Notes: a model not told the origin generated them from the letters alone. A DNA stretch of 64,000 nucleotides from Acanthornis magna (GCA_036785705.1 JAWUZG010000004.1:10839501-10903500); one strand, 5' to 3'; numbered from the stretch's first letter, positions 50,373 to 63,926 are shown. Numbers and translations: made by a program.

Positions 50373-50535
50373 TTCAGATGTGTCCTGCGGTGCATTAAAA
50401 GCAGCACGGCCAGCAGGCTGAGGGACGTGACTCTCCCCCTCTACTCTGCTCTCTCGAAACCCCACTTGGAGTGCTGCATCCAGCTCTGGGGCCTGCAGCA
50501 TAAGAAGGACATGGACCTAGAGGAATTTGTTCAAA
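50373..50535 (+). pseudogene. CR1 reverse transcriptase fragment
   Basis: Plus-strand translation reads CLRCIKSSTASRLRDVTLPL then YSALSKPHLECCIQLWG and KKDMDLEE, matching the late palm/thumb part of CR1 ORF2 (consensus-like order: IKSS..SR.REV.LPLYSAL.RPHLEYC.Q.W). It begins and ends abruptly, lacks the CR1 3' tail, and runs on into unrelated AT-rich sequence after the Glu-Glu-Phe. Only about 50 residues remain, with no catalytic residues included. Confidence 0.9.
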
Positions 50536-53500
50536 CCATAAATTTTTCTTTACAGATGAAAAAAAAGTTCCAAATTCAGTTTGCTTTCATTAGTTTGGGT
50601 GTTTTTATCTTTGAATTACTTAAGACACTTTGATCTAGATCTTAGATGTGCCTAAAAGTGAGGTGCTGCAGTTTAGATATTGTCAAGTCCCTGTTAGGTA
50701 TAGAGAACATTACCGTGTCTAAGTTATCCAAACTGGGCACTGGAAATGCTGAGTATCTCAATACATAGATACCAACTGAAATCACATTCAGTGTGCAACA
50801 ACATAACCATTATGACATTTTAAAGACAGGGTCCAAACTTAAATATCAACCTTCTGCTGTTTTAATGAGAAATTTACTTCCTCATAATACCTTAAAATCA
50901 TGTTTTGGACCCTTAGGTTATTAAAATATATTAAGAAACAAAAATAAATAATTTATTTTCAAATAGAGACAGACTTAAATTCTGAATGAACAAAAATCTA
51001 AAATATTACATTAAAGAAAAGCAAAAATTAATTCACTTCCTTAATAGGTCAGGATGCAGTTCTCTGTGTCACATTACAGAGTACTGGCTGTAGTGAAGTC
51101 TTGTTCATACAGATTTGTGTCTTTCCATTGATTAATCAATTTAATTTCAATACATCAAATCTTCAGTAAATTTGTATTCAATAGAATAAATTGTGGACTC
51201 TTTTTCCACAAAGAAATAGGACAGCTTAGTGAAGACTGCTGTGTGACAGCTTGAAAGTAATTAGACTGCAGTCTCAGCACTAGCCATCCACTTATTTCTG
51301 TGAAACTAGAAGTAACATGTCTTTCAGATTTCCACCCCTCTGTTAAATCTGCTTTAAATCACTCAGTGAGTTAAAAAAATTATCCAGAAGTGAACTCACA
51401 GACAGAAATACAGATTAAATAATCCCCTCTGCCATCATTGAAAACCCAGTGATACTTATGCACTTAGGCTACCACAAAGATTTGTCTCCTACATGGAGTA
51501 GGTAAACATCACCAGTGTATGTGTTTGAAGCTTTCCCACAGTGGGCAAATTATATCAACAAAGGTCTAGTCACACTTGTCTGTGTGAAATAGTCTCAACA
51601 CAGGAAGATTTAAAGAATGCCTTAGAAATTGGTATATGCTGTTTCATTCTCCTTTCCTGTATGGGGGATAGATGGGCTGGGGCAATGGCCTGCAACAGAG
51701 AGCTTATCTATTTAAACCTGAGGTTTAACTATGGTGGTTTATACGTTGTCAGGAGTAAAAGGGGAATGATTTCTGGGACTGGCAGAGCAAGGTGCCATGT
51801 GTCTAACAAGGTGAAATAAGGTCATGAAGGAAATGAAACCTCACCAAATCGACAAGGATGATTGTGCAGATGCTTGAAAAACTCTATCCCCATGTTAGAG
51901 TGGCTTGGAAAGTAGAGGGTATGGGTAAGAGAAAGGAAAACTTCTAAGAAATATGGGACAAGTAACTGAGGTTTACTTTTGGGGAGATGGAAGGACTAGG
52001 AATCAAGGTAAAAAGCATAGTACTTGAACTTAGGAGTTTATAGGCCAGGACATGTGAAAACAAAGAAATGTGTATCCTCAGTTCAGCCACTGCTGGTTTA
52101 AAACTTCTCTCTCCTAAATTCATTCTCTAGAATTTAGTAAACTGAACTTGCATGAGCTTTTTTCCCCAGTTGCAAGGCCTTGCTTTTAAGCTTGTGAAGC
52201 TTTGTGAAGCTTGAAAAAATAAACATAGAACCTTCACATATCTGTCCACACTGGCTGATATGAAATACAGTTTTTAAAAAAGTAAGTTTATGATCAAATA
52301 AAATATGTTTCTCTGTCAAAGCAGGCTGAATAAAACCCCAGAAAATCAAGCTCCCTTCTTTGAAGTAGATGTTCCAGCTGTAAAGGTATTTAGCTATACT
52401 CACTTCTCAGCACTCTTTCTAACCTCATAAATCTTGAATTCTTTCCTGCATAGTGGCATAGCTTCAATAGGAGGAATGAAGAGTAGTCCAAAAGACATGA
52501 ATAACTTATATCCTGGCAGTTATTGCACTTAAAAGTAAGTGATAGTTTGTAAAGAGTCAGATCCTGTCACTGTGAATTAGTCATGCTCTAAGAACACCTC
52601 TCTGATTGGAAATTTGCCTTTGTCAAAGATCGCTGGGTTAAATGTCCTTTCCAGATTAAAAAAATAAAAAAATCTTTAACTTCTTAGGAATATTTTTTTC
52701 AGGAAACTACTACTCAGGCTGAATGCAAAGTTGTGGATATTTCATTACTTAATATTGTTAGACAAGAAGTAATAGGTAAGAAAAAAATGATTCCCAAAAA
52801 ACCCATGCAGAACCAACCTCCCAAGCAAGCAAACAACTGAAAAAGGACACATAAGGAGGGGACAAAATGTGTCTAATTTACTGGCTATGTAAGTCAGTGA
52901 AGAGGCATGGTCTTGATACAGGTCAGGCTATGGGAAAAAGAGAGCCCAGATGTCCTACTCTCTTTCTAAATGCTCTAAATATGAGGTTTTACACAAAAGG
53001 TAGTTGAGAGGCTACTCTTTAGTGAAGAAATCTGAGCCCTGAGAAAAGGGCTTAGACATGGCTGAGGAAAGGTCTTGCAATGTGAATGGGGTAGTTTCTA
53101 GCTGCAATTTTCTCTATTGATTAGCTTCTGACGTGTTTTTCTTCTGGGGATTCTGCTGGGTTTTTTAAGAAAACAAGATTTAAACTCTTTGCCCTATCAC
53201 ATTCTTTCCTCTTTTTCCCATCAAAAACTTTGCAATTGATCAATTTAATTCAAATGTTACAGAGTACGAAGGCCTCAAAATGAAAAAAATGTTATTTTGG
53301 GTTTGGAGGGAAAAAAAATGACAGATTAAGAAAAATTAAATACTTTATTAGGATGGCCTATCAGCACACACAGTCAGGCTATCAGTCGCAGCAAGCAGAT
53401 TTCTGGACTCATTGAAATACAAGTAATCTCTGTCACTAGGAAAAAGAAAGTCAGCAAGTCAACATTTCTGTGAAAGGGCTGGAAAGAACGAGGGAAGAGG

Positions 53501-55740
53501 CTGAAAGTGATAATTCTGAGGTCAAGTTGTCATGGGCACTATATTATATGGGACTATAAAACATGAATTAAACTTTGTTGCTGCAGTTGCCGTGGAAAAG
53601 GTTGCTTTGCAGTTCCATGTTAAGGGCAAATTTACACAGAGGGAAATAGATAAACTCTTTAGAGCTCATCTGCAGGCTTATCAGATGCTGACCGTGAAGC
53701 TAACACACCTTTCTGGACTACAACTGGCTCAAAATATAAGCAAGATTTGGTAAATTGGCATGGTTAAGGGACAAATTCCCACCTGTCTGCTCAATCACTA
53801 CACATCCCCCACAGGGCAATAATTCAAGCTTCATAAAAGCAAATAAGTAGTGCTTTTATTCAAATATTTATCTGTTTACAAATTTTTATGAGCACTGTGT
53901 TTCATAGATGCTCATAGTGACACATGGCCTTGTACAATTGGCTTGCTCTTAAATATGCGGCTAAAAAAGATTAGGTTAGGGTTAGAATTACCCTAAAGAT
54001 TATCTAATTTTGGGGTATTTAAAATATGTGGAGGTGATCCTCACCTTTTATTAACCAGGAAAAAATGGTTGAAACCACATTCGTGTTTTTCCCAGTGTGT
54101 CTGATACTCTTTGGAAGGATTTTTCTTTCTGATCTGAGTCTCTCCTTTATTGAAAATTTTCTTCATTGCTCTAAGTTTTAAATGTAGGTACCTGACTTAC
54201 TTAACAAAACTAACTTAATTGCTTCACCTCCATATTTCTTTTTTTATCATCTTTTAAAGTTTATATTAAAGAAATATTTTCACTTTACTGTTCAAAAGAA
54301 AATGCCATATTCCTTTGTGAATTTACCTTTTGAAGAATCATTTCAAAAGAAGAGGTGAAATGGAGTTGTGGAATTGAATTTAAAATCCGTGGAAGCCTCA
54401 GATTTATGAATATCTTGATTCTATCTCTTAACTTTCTTATCATTGCTTTGTCTTGATGCATGGTTGCATAACTCTGTTAACACTGATTCTTTGGTGCTTT
54501 GTCTGAGATATTTTTCTACAGGGATAGACAGTAGAGGGACCATAATCAATACTACCTCTCTTACTATTAATTTAATGCAAAATTCTTGTAAGGTTCATGG
54601 TATAACAATACTTGCAACACATCTCCCTCGGTTCACTGGGGAGCTATGAAGTGATCTGGGAGAAATGATGGTGCAGTGGTGGATGAGAATTGGCAATTAT
54701 TCTCTCCAGAAGAATGTCATGGTTTGAAAACCTGTCTCTCAGGTCTGAAAAAGAATTTTGATGAAAGAAAAAGATATCAAAACTCTGAGGTGTTTTTGAC
54801 CTACCTGCTTTGGAGCAGAAATGTTAACCTTACAGACATGCAAAATTCAGTGATGCTTAGTGTTTCAGGCATCTCATCTGTGTTTCAGAACGCAGTTATG
54901 TCTCTTTTTTTTCCTTTCCAATAAGGAGTGAAAACAAGTCTTAAAATACACAGTGAGATTAATTTCCACTTCTCTAGGCAGCTATAAATATTAATCCCTA
55001 GCCTATACCTAAAACCTCTAATGACTGAGATAACACTATTTGCATCAAAATGCAGATCTCCTGTAGGCTGTGGAGTAGCATTCAAATTGGTAGAAATATC
55101 CGAGCAATCCTATACTAAAATCCAGCAAAATAGAGCTCTTCTAGTATTTGTTCTATCTGCATAAGCCATTCCAAAGCTCAGTTTAGGAAGTGAGAGACAA
55201 TGAATGTAAAAAACACTGTAATATTTCTGCTTTAGGATTTTTTAAGGAAACTGACTTTTTCCTTCTTACTCACAGCACTCTCTGTCATATGTCCTATTAT
55301 TCAGCAACTGTTGTTTTAAATCAAATTGGTTAAAGATCTAGCAGGTAACTATTAAAAAAAAAAACCCTATATATTTTATTGTAATTATAGTACCAAATCA
55401 GTTATAAGAAATGATTCAGTATACAAATGAAACACCTGTTTGAAAGTGGAACCATCTAAATACGTATTCATATGTGTTAATATAAAGCACAGTCTGAACA
55501 CTAACGCATGTGCTTCTGAAAAAAGCTTACCTTGGTCCTTCTTACCAAATGATTGTGCAAGACATATAATTTTAAGGTATTTTTTGACACTGAAATTGGA
55601 TTACATGGAATGAACATGAATTTATAGAAGCTAAAGATTAGCTCATGAAGATCTCCATTAATTTAAAGCCATACTGCCTTAATTCTATCCTTTGAGAAGG
55701 AAAACATGTGTTCTTCAGCAAGTGAAAAGGCTCCTGACAC

Positions 55741-55742
<2 letters not shown>
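50536..55742. other. AT-rich unique noncoding DNA
   Basis: No supported gene or interspersed repeat. A telomere-like run (TTAGGTTAGGGTTAG) sits at about 53972-53986. The frame at 53532-53753 (73 codons, plus) has balanced amino-acid composition but no recognisable domain, and an in-frame stop lies just upstream of its ATG. The frames at 51541-51819 and 54676-54924 are likewise unidentifiable. Confidence 0.55.
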
Positions 55743-55788
<46 letters not shown>

Positions 55789-55806
55789 GCGTGTGCATGT
55801 GTGTGC
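55743..55806. repeat. (GT)n microsatellite
   Basis: About twenty uninterrupted GT units are followed by GTGCGTGTGC-type variants. It produces the Thr-His repeats of two minus-strand frames. The tract ends about 40 bp before the left edge of the LTR at 55844. Confidence 0.97.
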
Positions 55807-55843
55807 AACAGCATTCTAACTGTATTGAAAATGTTTGTGGTTC

Positions 55844-56942
55844 TGTGATGGGCTGACCTTGGCTGGCCGCCAGGTGCCCACGAACCCACTCCATCACCCC
55901 TCCTCCTCAACAGAACACAGAGACAAAATTGAGACAAAAGAGAGACAAAAAATGAGAAAGGTCATGGTTTGCCATTAGGATATGGAATTCACTCACCAAT
56001 TACCATAATGGGTAAAACAGATTGGATTCAATTTAGTTCAATTTATTTGTAGTTATTAAGAACAAACTTAAAACCACTTACTCTCTCCCAACTCTCTTCT
56101 TTTCCAGATTCAACTTTTCTCCTGTTTTCACTGCCTTCTTACTTCAAGTAGATCTGGGGCCTGGGGAAAGTGGGTTGGAGTCAGTTCGTAAGGCTTCATA
56201 TCTGTTGGTCTTTCCTCCTCATATTGGTACCCTGCTACAGTGTAAGGTCCCTCCAGTGGAATACAGTCCTTCCCAAACTATTCCAAAATCCCTTCCCACA
56301 GGCTGCAATACTTCAAGAATTGCTTCATTGTGAGCCTCTTCCATGTGATAGGGTTTAGAGACCTTCAGGAACAGATTGCTCCAATATGGATCCCCTGCAC
56401 ATCACAGTTTCTTTCAGAAAATATGTACTAATTTGGGTTTCTCTCCATGGGGCTTGTCTCTTGTTAGGAACCTGCTCCTGTGTGGGCTCTCCATGGGCTG
56501 CAGCTTCATTCATGCTTGACATGGTCCACTGTAGGTTCCTCCGTAGACGGCAGGTGGATATCTGCTTCACTGTGGTCCTCCACGGGCTTCAGGAGGACAC
56601 CATGGTCTTCTCCATGAACTGCAGGGCAATTTCTGTTGCAATACCTGAAGCACTTCCTCCCTCTCCTTATTTGATCTTGGTGCCTGCATAGCTCTTTCTC
56701 TCGTGTTTTCTCAATCCTCTCTCAAAGATGCCGCACTGCATTTTTTTACCATCTTTTTAAAATATGATATGTCAGAGGTGCCACTAACATAGACAACATG
56801 CTCAGCTTTGCCAGTGTGAGTCCATCTTGGAGCCAGCTTGAGCTGACTCTTCCTGGCAGAGAGGCAAATCCTAGGCTCTTTCCATAGAAGTCACCCCTGC
56901 ATATTTCTGGCTACTAAAATTCTGGTACGTAAACCCAATAAA
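55844..56942 (-). mobile_element. Near full-length LTR (~1.1 kb), ERVL-like family (minus)
   Basis: Third copy of the family at 12153 and 32470, and the most complete in reverse orientation. The left edge TGTGATGGGCTGACC is the LTR 3' end. The right edge (GTAAACCCAATAAA) is the complement of the 5' start TGTATTGGGTTTAC-like. Matching blocks include GGCTCCAAGATGGACTCAC near the 5' end, the GC-rich repeated middle (56360-56650), TGGTGAGTGAATTCC and CCTGGCGGCCAGCCAAGG. Absence of retroviral coding sequence on either side indicates a solo LTR. Flanking pentamers (GGTTC left, GATAC right) do not match, so a target duplication is not preserved or the edges are a few bases off. Open frames of 71-101 codons inside are not genes. 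Confidence 0.86.
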
Positions 56943-57773
56943 GATACTAAAGGCTTACAGAGTAAAATTATACAGTACCTAAAGCCTTCAGATAGAGCTG
57001 CTTAGAACAGAGTCAATCCACTGCAGAATCTGGATCATGCTTTCACAGAGGTAAGACCAACTCTTTTATCTCTTATTTGCATATCATTCAAATACGACGG
57101 CCTTCTATTCTTTTGAATATGTGCATGAATTTCAGCAGTGTCTCATAAATCTAACAAATAACTTTTCCACAAGCGGTATCATGGAAAAAATACTGTAATG
57201 GGTATCTGTTTTCCAAGAAAAAAAAATTGAAAACCGTAGTCAACAAGAACATCAATTCACATATTAATTCAGACACATTCTACTTCTGATGATATACTTG
57301 GTTGACTTGGATTGTATTTGGTTTTCAAGGCCAATCTTCAGAAAAGACAGCTATAGTTAGGGAAAAAATGACAGTATCAAAATAATTTGTTGCAAAGTTT
57401 TGCTCTTTCTTAAATTCCCCTGAGGATCACAGGAAGATAAATATTCAGTTTAAAATCCAATAAACTATTCAGTTTGGCTCAGCTCTAGAAAAGAAATGAA
57501 TTAAAACACTTCTCATCCAGTTGAGAGACATACACACGAAATTAACTTCAAAAGCCTTCTGTTTCCTGGGTATCAAGGACTGTAGGAGGATGCTAGCAAC
57601 ATAAAGGTTATTTCATACTGAAACTGTTCCTTACGAACTCCCCTCTGGTGGACCATGGATCCTGGAAATTCAAGAGTAAGGTCTGTGCTTCCCATTGCTT
57701 ACCACCACAAATGTTGTATGCTAAAGCACTTAACTTTGAAATTAAAATATTTAAAAGCTAGGGAATCAAAGCA
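56943..57773. other. AT-rich unique noncoding DNA
   Basis: Nothing recognisable as gene or repeat. Confidence 0.5.
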
Positions 57774-57841
57774 GGCAAACAAGCAAACAACAAAACCCCA
57801 GATGAACAAACAAACAAACAAACAGACAAACAAACAAACAG
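57774..57841. repeat. (AAAC)n microsatellite
   Basis: CAAA tetranucleotides interrupted by CAAAACCCCAGATG and one CAGA. It yields a Lys-Gln-Thr-Asn repeat frame on plus. Confidence 0.92.
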
Positions 57842-59862
57842 AAAGAGTCAAAAGCCTGGAATAATGCTCTCATCTTTCCTTCGAGACGAGAATGTGTGAA
57901 ATAAAATCAGTGATTTTTCATGTTTAAATTTATATTTGATTTAACTGGAACAAAATAATTAAAGTTAAAAAAAAATTAACTGCTGAAAGATAAAGACAAA
58001 AAATTGTTGGAAAAGAAATCTTTTTCCTTCCCAGTGCATTTCTATAATTTGAAACTACTACTTCCACCCCTTTGCATACCAGTTTCCTCTTTTTCCTCTG
58101 GTTTGTTTTTCTGCTGCAGATTCCCTGATTACTGTCTTTCTTCCCCCATCTGTCCCTACCCTCTGGTCCAAAAAATCCTCATCAAATTATGATCAATTGT
58201 CCTTCCTCATTTCTCAGGATTTAACCTGATAAAATGTGCCATAGCAAATATTACAGACAACGACAATCGTCACCTCTGCTGCCCAGTGACAGCCTACAGA
58301 ACACTATATCAGGTCTATACAATGCCTAGGAACTGACTGCATACTTACACTATTTCTCATAGATTGGGATTTATGTATCGGGATACATCTATCCTTTTGC
58401 CTCATCTGTGATTATCAATGTCATTGTCTAGCAGTTTCAATAGAAATGATAATTGTATTAAATAAAGGTTCGGTTTTATAGGCTTAAAACAAAAGCCATT
58501 TGAAATTTTGCAGCATTATCAAAAGAAAATGTTCTATTTCTTACAGTCTCCTTTGGGATCCTTTGTTTCAGTAATATTCCCCAGTAACTTACAGTGTTGT
58601 GAGTGATTTTTTCTGGTTATTGCTGATCACTGAAGATGCTTTCTCTGCTGACCTCTATAACATTAGCTCTCAAATTGATTTATGAAGCTTTAGTAGATGT
58701 ATAACTTGTTACCCTATGGCCTCCTTGTGGAAATTGGTAGGAGTGTTGGGCTCTGTGTACAAATGCTACAGTGACCTAGTTATTTGGGTCTGTGCAACTT
58801 TGTTAAGGCATAACTTAGGTAGTTTTTTTGAAACTACCTTTAACTTAAAAGGTTACAGTGAAATGCAAATATGGTGTTTATTTACAGCATCTGATAAAGA
58901 CAGCATCGTTAGAAATGCTTCGAAAAGACAAGTGAAGGAAAATCAATTCCTAATTTACACTAACATGTAATATAAAAGATCTGTTTGGCTGCTCAGTACC
59001 TTATGTTTTGAGTTGCATTTGTCAAGGAGAATCACGTCTTTACAAATGCTCCTGGCTTCAACAGATAGTTTTATTCTCAGAGTCCTCTCAGTATCACGTT
59101 GAGATTCAAATCTTTTCTTCCGTCATTCTCTTTATCCACCTTCTCCTTCCCTCCCTGTAGTCTGTTTGTTATGCTGTGTCATAGGTGACAGCTGTGAAAA
59201 TTCCTTAAGAGAGAAAAGAAAAAAATCTATTCTATGGGGGATATTCCAGACATGTTTTATTAATTTTAATTTGAAAAAGAAGGTAAAAAAAAAAAAAAGT
59301 TATATCATTTTATGAGAGTGAGAATTCATTGGGGTTTTTTTCCAAAGGAAGTGAGGAAAGCATTTATTCTAAGATACAATTTCAGGTAAAAGCCCTAGAT
59401 TGGCACCAGGGCTCTCTTTCTACAAAATATTCCTTACAGTCTATATTTACATTGTCTGACTGGCTCTGTATGGCAAAACCTCTTTTCACTTGTTCTCAGA
59501 CTTACTAATGCAAGAAAAGTTCAGTAACAGAATTGGGAACTTGTCTTGGTGACATAGAATTCAATTTAAAAGTAAATTGTTTTGAGGTTTTATCCTATGA
59601 TAAAATATATTTTATTTCACACTGTGATGGTGTAGATGTGGTGAGCTAAGACAATCTCCTCCATTTGTTAAGTCAGACTGTTAAGTTGGCCTTTTTATAG
59701 ATGACTAGATACTTTTCAGGTTTATCCAGTGTAAAGGTGCCCACAATCAGCTGTGATTTCCCCTTCTAATTATAAGTGTGGTTAAACTGTATTATTAATT
59801 TCCTTTTTTGCAGAATATTTTTATGGGGTTGGGTTGGTTTTGTTTGTGTGCTATTTTATTCT
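57842..59862. other. AT-rich unique noncoding DNA
   Basis: No gene or interspersed repeat recognised. Short frames at 58004-58192 and 58716-58970 show no motif. Confidence 0.55.
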
Positions 59863-60045
59863 TAAAAAAACAAACACAAACAAACAAACAAAACCAAGCA
59901 AAAAATAATCATTTTGCTTTAGCCCTGAGAGAAGTAACCACTATTTTAACAACAAATACAAAACCCCCTAAAAAGAAACTGAAACAAACAACACCAAATG
60001 GAACAAACAGAACAAACTCACCCACACAAAAACAAAAACAAACCA
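59863..60045. repeat. A/C-rich region with (AAAC)n core
   Basis: A perfect (CAAA)n run occupies 59871-59893, followed to about 60045 by an irregular sequence strongly depleted in G and T with many ACAAA/CCAAA words. It produces a Lys/Thr/Gln-rich 100-codon frame that I regard as spurious. It may be a decayed, formerly longer microsatellite. Confidence 0.75.
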
Positions 60046-63000
60046 TGAGCAGCTGCCTGGACACTGTAGGTCATTGTCAATTTCTTACATTTACAGAAAA
60101 AAATTTTTGAGCTAAAACCTATATTTTGTTTATGAATATGTACACAGTTCGTAGAAAAAGGGGTAGTGGTCTTGATGAGAATTATAAACACTGTAAAATG
60201 TTATAACATTTTGCTTTTATATTCAAGTGTAACTAGTCATTGAAAGAGTTTGTAAACCTTGAATATAGGTGAAAACCTTTGTTCACCTGTTAATGTGCTT
60301 CTTTTCCTGCAGAAAAAAACCCCAAGAAACAACCCCTAAACAAATGCACTGACAAAATGGCAATGTATCTATAATGCATCAGCATAGTATGTCCTGGAAT
60401 TTCTTAATTTCTCATCAGATCCTGAAAAATGTAATTTATGTGTGGTTCTAGGCAAAAATGTAGAGAATACTTGTTTTAGATGTATGAATATGCCTATCTA
60501 GTTTTATTTAGGGCTGAATGTGTCTTATCTTCCATAAGGACACCTATTGAGTAAGAACCATACCCTGCAGACCCTGAATGATTATCCTGATATAACTTGT
60601 GTTAGGGGTTAGAGCTTGTATGTGCATTGCTTTGAAAAGATTTTTGCAGTCAGACACTGTCACTGGCAATCCTTGAACCTTAACCTGTCCCAATTTTATT
60701 ATTCTTGTAAACTCCTAGTGCAAATTCTTCAAGGGTGCTAGCAGTCTCCTGTGGTGAGTAAAGGTGTGGAGACCCATGAGGAGGTCTCCATGTGAGCACG
60801 TGTCCCTGAACAAGTCAGTTGAATCGACCTCTGATCCTGTGGACTGTTCAGTGCAGTCCCCACAATGGGATGCTGACAGATTGGTCAAGCACAAGGGTCT
60901 TAGCTCTCCTGGAGTGCTGACAGACTAATCCAACACTAAGGATTTGAGGAAATGTCCCCTTTCCATGTGATTCTGTAAAATATCAGTCTGGCAAACTCCC
61001 AAAGAAATCTTAAACATTTCAGACATTTACAATCGGAAAACAGCATATCCGCATGTACATACATGCATGTGTACATATATATGTATATGTTGGTGTGAAT
61101 ATAGGGACATCATATGCAATCCAGAGGAGACCCAGAACCACTGCAATGCCATGTGACTCTATTCAAACTATTTCTTTTAGCCTCAAAGCTAAAGAACAAA
61201 TCCTGTCCCTCTTTTATTTTGCAGTGGGGACATAACTCATTGTACTCCATCATTATTTGCCTAGGGAGTCTCACCGAAGTCAGTGGAACCTTTTGTACAC
61301 TAACTGCCTCTGAGCAGAGATACAGAGAGTTTCCTGAACCATTTCTGAATTTAGAGCTGGTGAAAGTCAATGCCAGAAATAGACTCATTTCCACCAATAC
61401 ATTTCCCAGAATTGCTTTCTGAATCATTTCATGTTTGAAAGATTCAATATTATTTCACCACATCAATGAAAATTCCTTCTAATAAGAGAAAAAAGTCAAC
61501 TACTGAACCAAACTGCACACTGTCTTTATTTTACTCTTTTGTTTTGAAAGAACTTTCATGTTACTGAATTTACAGAGGTTAAAATGATATCAAAGGCATA
61601 AGGTAATGCCAAAAAACAGTGAGCATAGGAGAGGAAGTAACTTACAAAAAATGAAATAGCGTTCCTGTTTTCAGAAGCCTGGAGGGAAATGTCCTACTAC
61701 AAAAATAAAGAAAAAGGCAATGGAGGAAAGCCATTGCTCAGGAGGAGTGTCTCGCTAATAAACATTTATTGGTTTTTGTGACCAGACTGAATTCTGACTT
61801 TGAAAGGAGACTAGTGAAAAGAGAAAAATGTGTTCTTTTAGAAAAGGGATATTGCTTTTTGGTATATAATGATCTCTATTTTCATCCACATGCTGAACTA
61901 AATTTTCTATAGAAACTGGTATATATCACATTTATCATGTCCACATTTATCAAAAAGCAAGGTGTATCCTTTCTATTTCAGGCAGGAGAATAACTCAGAT
62001 AACACATTAAACCTAATTACATATTTGTAGCAAACTATACATGTATGGGTACAACTCCTGCAAATGTTTATGTGGAAAAATTAGACCAAATATGACAAAT
62101 TATACCAAAACCATAAAACTCTGCTTTTAATGAGCAGTATTCTGGATTATTTTGTTACTTCATATGCATTATAAAAATTATGCATATCAGCCACTGTAAC
62201 AGGGCTGGACTAGGTTTCTGCTGAATAAATAACCAAAAAAACATACTCCACTATAAAAGTACCTCTTATTAATAGCACTACAGCTCAAGCTAGCTGTGGC
62301 TGAAGAGGCACCCTGAACAAAGAAATCCCGAGGCGGTCATACCCTTACAATCTAAGCTCCACACCCCTCACACAAAGTTTGGGTCAATAGTTGTATTGGG
62401 GTCTAGTGTATTCCTGTTCTTCATTGGGTCCCTTCATAGGTGAGTCATTTCTTTCCTTATCTCTGGGCTGCAGGTTCCTCTGCTGATTGTACCTTCCTTA
62501 TCTTCAGTCTTGAACAATCTCTAGGTTCTTCTTTTATTTAACTAGGTAAAAGTTCACCGTATCTGGGTGAAAGCTGACAGCTTGCCACCTAAGGCTTCAG
62601 CAAATTGAGCTACTAAAGCTAAGCACGCTATGCTAAAAAGCTTTTATATAAATAGTATACCAAATCATGCAGAGTATGTCAAAAGACTTTATTTTATAAA
62701 ATATGCATTTTGTCAATATAAAGAAATAAAAATAACACTTCATTTAATTCAGTCGGTGATTAGCACTTTGACTAACACCTGACTAAAAATCTTTGGACTA
62801 AACTCAGAAGTCCAGTCTTTTTAGGAAGAATTTTATCATATTTCCAAGACATTTCTTAACTTGGGTAAATGAATTTCTGTACAAAATACAACATCATTTC
62901 TGGACGTACAAAAAATTCTGAAAGACCTTGAAATTATGTATGATTTATATTCCTTTTGTACATTTTTCTTCTACTCACTAAAAAATACAACATTAAATGA

Positions 63001-63926
63001 GGCATTGCTTGATCTAAAATAACAATAAAAAAATCATAGTTTACAAAAACAGCCATTTGTACTAATTAATCCACCAGGGAAGAAACCTCATCTCCTACAC
63101 ATAAATAATATCTAATTTAGTGAAACTACAGGACACTGGAGAGAAGAAATTGCTTGTTTCTTTGTTTTGAGCATTTAGATTATTTATTGAATCTTGACGT
63201 TTAGTTTTAAAATAGGTTATCTTACTCCAGCAATGTATTTTCCCTTTAGCTATAAAGAGATAAAAAAAATATAAAATTTCAACCTGAAGACAATTCCTAT
63301 TAAACCCAGTAGAATCTGAAATGTAATGAAAAGGAAGAAAAATGAAAATGAATGCATAAAAATTTAATATATAATGAAATGGAAACAAAAGAGAGCTAGA
63401 ATACATTCTCAGATATTTTCCTCACACTTTACATGTGTTCTTGACTTCACTGGAGTACAGAAGAACATAATTTTTTTTATTATTACTAGTTTAAACATGA
63501 GCATAAAGATATAGTACACATTTAAATCAATGTCATTTAGCAAAAAGGATTATAATGGTGTGAATTTATTAGGTAAGAACAGATGAGATCAGAATCTTTC
63601 CGGTTTGTATTTTGCTGTTGATAGCTTTATTAGACCTTGAGTAAGAGACTCAGTGACTTTCACACAAATACTAGTTGCACACATTGCTGTCAATTTTGGC
63701 TGCTGAAGAGGCTCCTGAGATGACCTGCTCTTATTCCACTGAGTGCTTTGAAGATTAAGCTAAGAACTCGCACTGGGTCTTAGCTAGAACTCATTAGACC
63801 AAAAATAGTGTGATGATATGCATGAGGTTCATTGTTATAAAAAAAATTGCAAAATATTCTATCAGTTGGAAACTTTTCAAACCCTAATTTTTATTCATGT
63901 TGCTAAGTTTTGTGTCCACAAGCATT
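60046..63926. other. AT-rich unique noncoding DNA
   Basis: No supported gene. 61110-61427 is open on both strands (105 and 102 codons) without a recognised domain. 62195-62590 is somewhat GC-richer than its surroundings, starts TGTAACAGGG, and carries TATAAAAG at 62253, but complete LTR criteria are not met. An alternating TG/CA/TA stretch at about 61045-61092 is purine-pyrimidine alternating. Confidence 0.5.

Noticed and set aside
53532..53753. 73-codon plus frame with balanced amino-acid composition
   Set aside because: No domain recognised, an in-frame stop lies about ten codons upstream of its ATG, and no splice or promoter context supports it.
55638..55937. 99- and 60-codon Thr/His-rich minus frames
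   Set aside because: Both read through the (GT)n tract and into the LTR end.
59808..60110. 100-codon Lys/Thr/Gln-rich frame
   Set aside because: Produced by the A/C-rich decayed (AAAC)n region.
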